Below are positions 6,864 through 12,331 of a stretch of 12,331 nt of DNA, piece after piece (position 1 is the first letter of the stretch; every line of letters starts with the position of its first letter). Where the stretch lies: contig JAEXUD010000016.1 in NCBI GenBank assembly GCA_023453025.1, forward strand, positions 1 through 12,331. The letters are read 5' to 3'. The position numbers and the translations under genes are program-made. The notes under the pieces are model-generated. The model was given only the letters and a program-made list of their open reading frames with translations, was not told where the DNA came from and searched no databases. The stretch comes from Bacillota bacterium (GTDB lineage Bacteria; Bacillota; Clostridia; Tissierellales; Sedimentibacteraceae).

Positions 6864-6905
6864 CAAAATACATTTCTATTTATAGTCTTTCAACCCCACT
6901 ATTTA

Positions 6906-8267
6906 TCAGGCTTTCAAGCGTTGCAACAGGATTACGGTCTCCACATGCACACTCCACGGAAACATATCTACCGGCTGCACTTTTACCAGCTTGTAGCCTC
7001 CTGCCTCAAAAAGCTTTACGTCTCTGGCAAGCGTGGACGGATTGCAGGAAACATAAACCACCTTCTCAGGTGCCATGCTTATAATAGTATCGATTACTTC
7101 TTTTTCGCAGCCTTTTCTTGGCGGGTCTACTATTACAACATCTGCTTTGATGCTTTGTTTATATAGTTTGGGGACTATTTCTTCGGCTTTACCGACGTAA
7201 AATTCGGCATTGCTGATTTTATTTCTTATTGCATTTTCTCTGGCATTGATTATGGACTGCTCTACTATTTCAACTCCGATTACCTTTTTGGCATGTCTTG
7301 ATGCCATAAGAGATATGGTTCCTATGCCGCAATAGATGTCAAAGCATACTTGATTATTTTTAATATCAGCATATTCTATTGCCTTTTGATACAGCTTTTC
7401 GGTCTGGATTGGATTGATTTGAAAAAATGTTTCAGGCGAAATTGTAAAGTTTAAATCATCTATTGTATCGTTGATTATTCCTTCCCCGTAAAGAGTTATG
7501 TTTTTTCTCCCCAGAGCCAGATTGGTGTTTTTGCTGTTAATATTCAAAATTATTGTCTTAATGTCTTTATTGTCAGAAGCAAGCTCTTTAATCAGCGCAT
7601 CTCTATTATTGAAATTATCTGTTGTTGCTACTATGATAAACATTATTTCGTTTTTTCTGTTATTTCTGATTACTATGTTTCTTATTGTACCTTTGCCTGA
7701 TTTTTTATCGTATGCATCGATTTTATACTTAATCATCAAGTCTCTAAAAACAGATACCGCTTCGTCTGCTGTTTCGCTTTGAATCAGGCAGCCGTCAATA
7801 TCAACTGTGTTGTATGTACCCTGTTCATATGGTCCTATGAATATTTCATTATTTTTCCTTGTTACTGAAAAAGCGGTTTTATTTCTGTATCTGAACGGGT
7901 TATCCATTCCGACGGTATCGTATATATCTGCATCATCTGCTGATACGCCTGCTCGATTCAATTCATTAATTACACGGTTTTTCTTATAGTTTAACTGCTC
8001 CTTATAATTCATGTGCATGAGCTGGCATCCGCCGCATTGATGAAAATTAACGCAGGCGGGATTGATTCTGTTTTTCGAATATCTTGATATTTTGATTAGC
8101 TTTCCCACTGCAAAATTTTTCTTTTTGCATGTTATTTTTATTTCTGCTATATCTCCTTCGATTGCTCCGTCGACAAATACGACAAAATTATCAACCTTGG
8201 CAACTCCTTGTCCTGTATGGTTTAAGTCTATTATTTCAACTTCAGTTATTTGTCCTTCTTCTAACAT
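6906..8267 (-). CDS. rlmD: 23S rRNA (uracil-C5)-methyltransferase, RlmD/RlmCD type
   Basis: 453 aa, normal for the family. It transfers a methyl group from S-adenosylmethionine to C5 of a uracil in 23S rRNA (U1939 in E. coli numbering; Firmicute RlmCD enzymes also modify U747). Residues 1-60 form a TRAM RNA-binding domain. C72-x5-C78-GG-C81 with C160 are the [4Fe-4S] ligands. The methyltransferase domain has the SAM loop CFDIYCGIGTISL (about 308-320), FFQINPxQ, DPPRKGC, and the catalytic VSCNPxTLARD with nucleophile C408; E443 in HVETV is the likely base. The start ATG has GGGAG 5 nt upstream, behind a near-consensus promoter, and the gene ends at a strong terminator, so it is a single-gene unit. 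All key residues are present. Whether it modifies one site or two, or acts on tRNA like some paralogues, cannot be read from sequence. Confidence 0.93.
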   Translation of the reverse strand: MLEEGQITEVEIIDLNHTGQGVAKVDNFVVFVDGAIEGDIAEIKITCKKKNFAVGKLIKISRYSKNRINPACVNFHQCGGCQLMHMNYKEQLNYKKNRVINELNRAGVSADDADIYDTVGMDNPFRYRNKTAFSVTRKNNEIFIGPYEQGTYNTVDIDGCLIQSETADEAVSVFRDLMIKYKIDAYDKKSGKGTIRNIVIRNNRKNEIMFIIVATTDNFNNRDALIKELASDNKDIKTIILNINSKNTNLALGRKNITLYGEGIINDTIDDLNFTISPETFFQINPIQTEKLYQKAIEYADIKNNQVCFDIYCGIGTISLMASRHAKKVIGVEIVEQSIINARENAIRNKISNAEFYVGKAEEIVPKLYKQSIKADVVIVDPPRKGCEKEVIDTIISMAPEKVVYVSCNPSTLARDVKLFEAGGYKLVKVQPVDMFPWSVHVETVILLQRLKA

Positions 8268-8294
8268 AATTGCTCCCGTATATTTGTTATTTTA

Positions 8295-8322
8295 ATTATA
8301 CTATGATAAAGGTCCTTGTCAA
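8295..8322 (-). promoter_or_regulatory. Near-consensus promoter of rlmD
   Basis: On the minus strand TTGACA (8322-8317) and TATAAT (8300-8295) are both perfect, with a 16-nt spacer. The start codon of rlmD is 28 nt downstream of the -10 box. Confidence 0.85.
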
Positions 8323-8402
8323 CGAGAAACAGGTATAGCTTTTGTAATTTGTTCTCAGGAGAGCAGCACTATCTTCAATAAATCAGGTAACAGCAGGCAT
8401 GA

Positions 8403-8431
8403 AAAAGCTGCCAGCATTGCTGACAGCTTTT
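8403..8431 (-). terminator. Terminator of the coiled-coil protein gene
   Basis: AAAAGCTG (8403-8410) pairs with CAGCTTTT (8424-8431), and CAGC pairs with GCTG inside, giving a 12-bp stem with one mismatch and a 3-nt loop. On the minus strand the stem ends in a run of five T. It lies about 80 nt past the stop of the gene ending at 8509. Confidence 0.75.
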
Positions 8432-8508
8432 ATTGGTACTCTGTTTTGTAACATCAACATTCTTTTGAATTACAGCAGATATTTCATATGACTTTTTGTT
8501 CGTTAATT

Positions 8509-9087
8509 TTATAATGCGGCTGTTAAATCCATCATGGATTTCAATATTTGATTGATTTCAGCCAGCTGATTGTTCCTGCTGTCCTGTATTTCGGCAATCT
8601 CTGCAAAGGCTTCTTCCATAGCTGTGTAATCAAGTTCTTTAACATTCCCCTTGTTTTCTTCGGCTATGCTTCTGATACTGCCTTGTGTATCTTTGAGGCT
8701 GCTGAGAATGCTTTTAATTTCTGCATTGTATTCTTTAAGCTGCTCGATTGTTTCAGCAGGAAGTTCAGTTTCATTTTCCTTGATATTCTTGAGTATTTCA
8801 GCCAGCTCCTTGCGCAGCTGAGCATTTTCCTTGCATAATGCTGCATTGGTTTCTGCCATTCCTGCGACTTCGCCTCTTTGAGCCATCACCTGTTTCCTGA
8901 AATCGGCTATTTCCGCCTTTTTCTCCAGAACAGTTTCTTTTTTTTCTTCAAACTTATTTTGAATGTTTTCGATACGGTCTGCAAAATTGCCTTGCTCCGA
9001 TTCGGTAACAATATCTGAGGCAAATGCCATGTTGCCTGCTCCTAATGCCATTGTGATAATCAGTACTACTGAAATAATTTTTTTCAT
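8509..9087 (-). CDS. Exported coiled-coil protein of unknown function
   Basis: 192 aa from the ATG at 9087, which has GGAG 8 nt upstream; an ATG at 9105 is in frame but poorly placed. The N-terminus is a classic signal peptide: KK, hydrophobic IISVVLIITMALGAGNMAFA, cleavage probably after AFA at about residue 24. The mature part is almost entirely helical and rich in Glu, Lys, Gln and Ala, with coiled-coil heptads through about 35-115 (ENIQNKFEEKKETVLEKKAEIADF...). It has one Cys and no enzyme motif. Such proteins sit in the space between membrane and wall. It follows the small lipoprotein gene by 19 bp, so the two form an operon, divergent from the two-component system, which may control or sense them. 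I recognise no named family. Confidence 0.8.
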   Translation of the reverse strand: MKKIISVVLIITMALGAGNMAFASDIVTESEQGNFADRIENIQNKFEEKKETVLEKKAEIADFRKQVMAQRGEVAGMAETNAALCKENAQLRKELAEILKNIKENETELPAETIEQLKEYNAEIKSILSSLKDTQGSIRSIAEENKGNVKELDYTAMEEAFAEIAEIQDSRNNQLAEINQILKSMMDLTAAL

Positions 9088-9106
9088 TGATAATTCTCCT
9101 CTCATT

Positions 9107-9349
9107 TTATGGAATAACTAAATCTGATTCTTCAATATTGTCAAGAGACTCAATCGTTATGTCAATCTCATCAAGAGTCTGTATTATGCTGTCTATTGTC
9201 GAATCAGTCTCTATATTGGAAATTTCCCGGACATTATTTGAGCTGCTCTCTTCTTCAACATCGCTGTTTTCAAAAGATTGACGCCTGCATCCTGAAAATC
9301 CGAATATACCTAAAAGCAAAATCAGCATGGTTATTAAGTGTTTTTTCAT
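9107..9349 (-). CDS. Small acidic lipoprotein
   Basis: 80 aa from the ATG at 9349, chosen because AAGGAG lies 7 nt upstream and the signal sequence starts there; an ATG at 9376 would add nine basic residues. MKKHLITMLILLLGIFGFSGC is a lipoprotein signal with C21 as the lipidated residue (FSGC lipobox). The mature chain is short and strongly acidic (EEESSSNN, then repeated I-D/E-I/T patterns such as SIIQTLDEIDITIESLDNIEESDLVIP) and probably a single amphipathic helix anchored on the outer face of the membrane. First gene of a two-gene operon with the exported coiled-coil protein, divergent from the response regulator. Function unknown. Confidence 0.75.
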   Translation of the reverse strand: MKKHLITMLILLLGIFGFSGCRRQSFENSDVEEESSSNNVREISNIETDSTIDSIIQTLDEIDITIESLDNIEESDLVIP

Positions 9350-9380
9350 ATTCACTCTCCTTCTTATTTTCTTCAATTAA

Positions 9381-9410
9381 ATATTAGCACTTTTCCTCTC
9401 GTGAAATCAA
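9381..9410 (-). promoter_or_regulatory. Possible promoter of the lipoprotein operon
   Basis: On the minus strand TTGATT (9410-9405) and TAATAT (9386-9381) are 18 nt apart, four of six matches at each box. It lies back to back with the response-regulator promoter, so the direct repeats at 9420-9438 could affect both directions. Confidence 0.45.
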
Positions 9411-9419
9411 AGGTCAAAA

Positions 9420-9441
9420 TGCGGCAAATTTGCGGCAATAA
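9420..9441 (+). promoter_or_regulatory. Two 11-bp-spaced direct repeats, likely response-regulator site
   Basis: TGCGGCAA occurs at 9420-9427 and again at 9431-9438, an exact 11-bp period, ending three bases before the -35 box of the response-regulator promoter. OmpR/PhoB-family regulators bind as head-to-tail dimers to half-sites with this period. GGTCAA (9412-9417) and TTGACC (9442-9447) also form an inverted pair around it. Autoregulation of the two-component operon is the simplest reading. Confidence 0.6.
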
Positions 9442-9469
9442 TTGACCAATGAAAAATTAATGCTATAAT
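9442..9469 (+). promoter_or_regulatory. Promoter of the two-component operon
   Basis: TTGACC (9442-9447) and TATAAT (9464-9469) are separated by 16 nt, five and six matches to consensus. It leaves a leader of about 28 nt before the TTG start of the response regulator. Confidence 0.75.
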
Positions 9470-9503
9470 TAAATCAGAATAATTTAGAAGGGAAGGTGCT
9501 GTA

Positions 9504-10202
9504 TTGTCAAAGATAATATATATTGCAGATGATGAAAAAAACATCCGTGAGCTCATATGCGGATTTTTAAAAAATGACGGCTTTATCGTACATGCATTTG
9601 AATCAGGTGATGATTTGCTGAGAGCATTTGAAAATAAGCCGTCTGATATGGTTATTCTGGATATTATGATGAAAGGAACAGACGGGCTTACAATTTGCTC
9701 CCGAATCAGGCAAAAGAATAATGTACCCATCATAATCGTATCGGCCAGGGACAGTGAGCTTGACAGAATAACCGGTATTACTCTCGGAAGTGATGATTAT
9801 CTTGTAAAGCCTTTCTCTCCGATTGAACTGGTTGCAAGGGTAAAGGCATTGTTTCGGAGAATCGAGCTTGACCGCGGAAAAAACACTTCAGACACGCTGG
9901 TTTACGGTGATATTACACTTAATCTTTCTGTCAGAGAGTGTAAACTAAAAGACAGAAAAATTGATTTGACTCCCACCGAATTTACTCTGATGATATATCT
10001 GTTAAAGAACAGTGAAAGGGCAGTTTCCAGAGATGAACTGTTAAAAAATGTCTGGAAATTTGATTTTGAAGTGGATACCCGTGCAACAGATGATGTCATT
10101 AAAAGGCTTCGCAAAAAGCTTTCTGATAGTATTGTGACAATTGAAACGGTCTGGGGTTTTGGCTTCAAAATAACCAAGGGAGACAGCAATGAAAACAATT
10201 AA
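9504..10202 (+). CDS. OmpR-family response regulator
   Basis: 232 aa. The receiver domain (1-118) has the acidic pair D9/D10, phospho-acceptor D53 (VILDIMM), S80 in the Thr/Ser switch position, Y99 and K102 (LVKPF). The winged-helix DNA-binding domain (about 130-226) shows LTPTEFTLMIYLLKN, VSRDELLKNVW, VDVIKRLRKKL-like recognition helix (DTRATDDVIKRLRKKL) and the wing ETVWGFGFKI. It is a phosphorylation-controlled transcription factor in the cytoplasm. The start is TTG at 9504, with GGAAGG about 8 nt upstream and no better ATG nearby. It overlaps the kinase gene by 14 bp, so the two are made together. The 11-bp direct repeats ahead of its promoter are a plausible target, and the divergent lipoprotein operon a plausible regulon member. 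The specific pathway cannot be named. Confidence 0.93.
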   Translation: MSKIIYIADDEKNIRELICGFLKNDGFIVHAFESGDDLLRAFENKPSDMVILDIMMKGTDGLTICSRIRQKNNVPIIIVSARDSELDRITGITLGSDDYLVKPFSPIELVARVKALFRRIELDRGKNTSDTLVYGDITLNLSVRECKLKDRKIDLTPTEFTLMIYLLKNSERAVSRDELLKNVWKFDFEVDTRATDDVIKRLRKKLSDSIVTIETVWGFGFKITKGDSNENN

Positions 10203-11595
10203 GATGAAAATATTCATGCCGTATATTACTGTAATTATTATAATGGCTCTTGTTATCATGTTGATTTTTAACATAACGCTCAGGTACTTCTCACAAAAAA
10301 TTGCAATCAAAGAACTTGAAAGCACTATTGCCGGAGTGGAACACATGGTAAGAAATCAACTGATAGGAGGAGTTTTGGATGAATTGAGAGACAATTCCGG
10401 AAGAGCAACGATACTTGACAGGCTTAACATCCTCAGAAGCTCGATTAAGATTGCAAATCTGTCTGAAAATACAGAGCTTTTGCTTATTTCTTCCAACGGA
10501 GAGGTTTTGTTTCCGCAAAATTTTGATGACAGCTTTTTGACAAAAGATATACTTCAAAATTCTTTGACCCAAATAAATAGCAGCGAACCTGATGAAATTA
10601 TAAAGATTGACATAAAAGAAGACAAATACATAGCTTCTTACAGGGAAATAGGAACAAGGCTGAGGACTGTGAAGCTGGTGTTCATATCATCTGCTAATAT
10701 GGCAAAGGAAATAATCCGAACCATTAATATAGTCTTACTGGTAATAATACTGCTTGCAAGCGCCATAGCCGCTATAATATCCATGGCGGTTTCAAAAAGC
10801 ATATCCAAACCGATTGAAAGACTTTCAAATCATGCAAAAAAAATAGACTTCAAAGAATTCAAGCCTCTTGAGGATGACAACAGCAGTGAAGAAATTTATA
10901 ATCTTACCGTCAGTATGAATGATATGCTTGAGAGACTCAAGAATTATGATAACACTCAAAAATCCTTTCTGCAAAACGCATCACATGAGCTGCGCACACC
11001 TCTCATGAGTATAGGCGGTTATGCCGAAGGAATTGCAAAAGGTGTTTTCCCCGACACTGCATCGGCTGCTGAAATTATCTGTGAGGAAAGCCGCAGGCTT
11101 AATGCTCTTGTGGACGAACTGCTGACACTGTCGAGATTGGAAAGTAACGGATATAAATTTAGTCTTATGAAGCATAACCTCTGCGACCTGATGAAGGATT
11201 ATGTGCAAAAAGCCGGGGGGTTCGCTCTGAAAGAAAATAAATCAATTACATTATCATGCAATGAAGAAAAGATTTTTGTGTCGACCGATGAGCATCTGCT
11301 TGCGCAGTCTGTTCTGAATATCATCTCAAATTGTATAAGGTATGCGGAAAAAAATGTGGATGTCCATGTTGAGAGGCAAGTAGAAAGGGTTGTGGTTAAA
11401 ATCTCAGATGACGGAAATGGAATACCCGAGAATGACCTGCCGCATATTTTCGAACGGTTTTATAAAGGCAAGAAGGGTAATTTCGGCCTGGGACTTTCCA
11501 TAGCAAAATCTGCTTTGGATATTATAAATGGCGATGTCAAGGCATATAACGGTGAAAAAGGCGCCGTATTTGAAATAATCTTAAAGACCGTATAA
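10189..11595 (+). CDS. Membrane sensor histidine kinase (HAMP type)
   Basis: 468 aa. Two membrane segments (about 10-32 and 179-200) frame an extracytoplasmic sensor domain of about 145 residues with no recognised ligand motif. A HAMP linker follows (about 201-253; SKSISKPIERLSNHAKKI). The dimerisation domain carries the H box SHELRTPL with H266. The ATPase domain has the N box (NIISNCIRYA, N377/N381), G1 (DDGNGIP, 407-413), F box (FERFYKGK, 421-428) and G2 (GLGLSIA, 433-439). All catalytic residues are present, so it should autophosphorylate and pass phosphate to D53 of the regulator encoded just upstream, with which it overlaps by 14 bp. Given its neighbours, it may sense an envelope or wall-associated signal; that is inference. 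A strong terminator follows. Confidence 0.94.
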   Translation: MKTIKMKIFMPYITVIIIMALVIMLIFNITLRYFSQKIAIKELESTIAGVEHMVRNQLIGGVLDELRDNSGRATILDRLNILRSSIKIANLSENTELLLISSNGEVLFPQNFDDSFLTKDILQNSLTQINSSEPDEIIKIDIKEDKYIASYREIGTRLRTVKLVFISSANMAKEIIRTINIVLLVIILLASAIAAIISMAVSKSISKPIERLSNHAKKIDFKEFKPLEDDNSSEEIYNLTVSMNDMLERLKNYDNTQKSFLQNASHELRTPLMSIGGYAEGIAKGVFPDTASAAEIICEESRRLNALVDELLTLSRLESNGYKFSLMKHNLCDLMKDYVQKAGGFALKENKSITLSCNEEKIFVSTDEHLLAQSVLNIISNCIRYAEKNVDVHVERQVERVVVKISDDGNGIPENDLPHIFERFYKGKKGNFGLGLSIAKSALDIINGDVKAYNGEKGAVFEIILKTV

Positions 11596-11622
11596 TAAAT
11601 TTAACAAATAAAGAGAATTACA

Positions 11623-11659
11623 AAAAACATTAGCATTAATAACTAATGCTAATGTTTTT
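11623..11659. terminator. Bidirectional terminator between convergent genes
   Basis: AAAAACATTAGCATTA (11623-11638) and TAATGCTAATGTTTTT (11644-11659) form a perfect 16-bp stem with a 5-nt loop. The stem begins with A's and ends with T's on both strands, so it can stop the kinase transcript and the repeat-protein transcript from the opposite side. Confidence 0.85.
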
Positions 11660-11686
11660 ATAAGTACATAATATTAATAATTATAT

Positions 11687-12331
11687 TTATATTGAAGCTT
11701 CGGCATCATTTGGCACAGTTTCTCCGTCCCTGCTTTTTCCATTATGTCCAGGTTCCATATTTATATGTCTCATCGGAGATTTTTGAAGCTCATCTGCTGT
11801 TGTTTGGTCTATTGTTCCCTCTGATACCAATGCAGCTAACTCTTCTTCAAAAGCCGCTTGTGTTGCCTCTTTAATAGCAGTCAGTTGTTCTTCTGTTAAA
11901 CCTCCAAATGGTTCAGCTTTATTTTCATGACCATTTGTTATAGTATCAGACTGTTCCTGTGTTATTGTTCCATCAGCTGCCAAAGAAGCCAATGCGGTGC
12001 TTTGAGCTTTTTTTCTTGCATTCTCAACCGCTGTTTTCTGTTCAACTGTTAAGTCCAAACTATTTTCTTTACCAAAATATCCGCGCACCTTATTTCCAAG
12101 TCCCATTGCAGGAAATTTCTGAACTTCATCTGCTGTCGCTTGATCTATTGTTCCCTCTGATACCAATGCAGTTAACTCTTCTTCAAAAGCCGCTTGTGTT
12201 GCCTCTTTAATGGCAGTCAGTTGTTCTTCTGTTAAACCTCCAAATGGTTCAGCTTTATTTTCATGACCATTTGTTATAGCATCAGACTGTTCCTGTGTTA
12301 TTGTTCCATCAGCTGCCAAAGAAGCCAATGC
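11687..12331 (-). CDS. C-terminal part of a repeat protein (cut by the window edge)
   Basis: At least 214 aa, open to the right edge: the first visible codons read ALASLAADG, matching an internal repeat, so the true start is outside. It is built of helical units around a L-x2-L-V/A-x-(D/E)-G-T-I-(T/D)-Q-x2-(S/A)-D motif seen four times, in two forms (SLAADGTITQEQSD and ALVSEGTIDQATAD), separated by GGLTEEQLTAIKEATQAAFEEEL. The motif resembles the GxITQEQAD hairpins of DUF2680-type exported proteins, which is a tentative link. The last 28 residues (MRHINMEPGHNGKSRDG...) are unlike the repeats. Acidic, low in aromatics, no Cys in the visible part. Likely exported, since such proteins usually carry a signal peptide, but the N-terminus is not visible. 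Transcribed toward the kinase gene and separated from it by a shared terminator. Confidence 0.7.
   Translation of the reverse strand, partial: ALASLAADGTITQEQSDAITNGHENKAEPFGGLTEEQLTAIKEATQAAFEEELTALVSEGTIDQATADEVQKFPAMGLGNKVRGYFGKENSLDLTVEQKTAVENARKKAQSTALASLAADGTITQEQSDTITNGHENKAEPFGGLTEEQLTAIKEATQAAFEEELAALVSEGTIDQTTADELQKSPMRHINMEPGHNGKSRDGETVPNDAEASI
11785..11995 (-). repeat. 336-bp-period tandem repeat, copy 1
   Basis: Pairs with 12121-12331 at a distance of 336 bp (112 codons, so in frame). I count 8 mismatches in 211 aligned bases, mostly near the 11785 end. It encodes the C-terminal-most repeat unit of the protein. Confidence 0.85.
12121..12331 (-). repeat. 336-bp-period tandem repeat, copy 2 (cut by the edge)
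   Basis: Second copy of the unit at 11785-11995. The identity continues to the last base of the window, so the repeat extends beyond it and more copies may follow. Confidence 0.85.

Noticed and set aside
6801..8295. Plus-strand frames opposite rlmD (6801-7166, 7498-7782, 7807-7989, 8062-8295)
   Set aside because: They mirror a strongly supported gene, lack ribosome sites and give hydrophobic low-complexity products.
11692..12210. Plus-strand frames opposite the repeat protein that also repeat
   Set aside because: Their repetition simply follows the DNA repeat of the minus-strand gene; no ribosome sites.
11785..12331. CRISPR array
   Set aside because: The repeat unit is 336 bp, in frame and coding; no short regular repeats with unique spacers occur anywhere in the window.

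Overview
The window is AT-rich DNA from a low-GC Gram-positive bacterium, most likely an anaerobic clostridial Bacillota. The basis is AGGAGG-type ribosome sites, TTG/GTG starts, near-consensus sigma-A promoters, a Firmicute-type RlmD/RlmCD methyltransferase, an OmpR/HAMP-kinase pair and a clostridial-type serine recombinase. Genus cannot be read from the sequence.

Left two thirds (about 1-6800): an accessory island, all genes on the minus strand. In transcription order it holds a broken serine recombinase (5523-6768); a HEPN-type protein with an R-x4-H motif followed by an unrecognised 213-aa protein (5208-3889); a decayed stretch with remnants of small genes, including a frameshifted XRE/Cro-type regulator that still has a good promoter; and a tightly coupled operon of an sce7726-family protein (PD-(D/E)XK-like), an sce7725-family protein and a RES-domain protein with an N-terminal HEPN/RES-type region. 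A perfect 19-bp palindrome sits just ahead of that operon and a hairpin terminator follows it. At the extreme left edge a promoter, a ribosome site and an ATG suggest another minus-strand gene leaving the window.

Right third (about 6820-12331): chromosomal-looking genes. A terminator marks the boundary, then rlmD (minus) with a near-consensus promoter, an exported coiled-coil protein and a small lipoprotein (minus), and a divergently transcribed response regulator/histidine kinase pair (plus). Two 11-bp-spaced direct repeats lie directly upstream of the -35 box of the pair and look like an autoregulatory OmpR-family site. A perfect 16-bp hairpin separates the kinase from a convergent repeat protein that runs off the right edge and contains a nearly identical 336-bp-period DNA duplication.

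The most promising material for an undescribed system is the sce7726-sce7725-RES operon with its palindrome and dead regulator, and the HEPN plus unknown-protein pair. Both are candidate defence or toxin modules carried by an island whose recombinase has decayed. Their function is inferred from family membership and context only.
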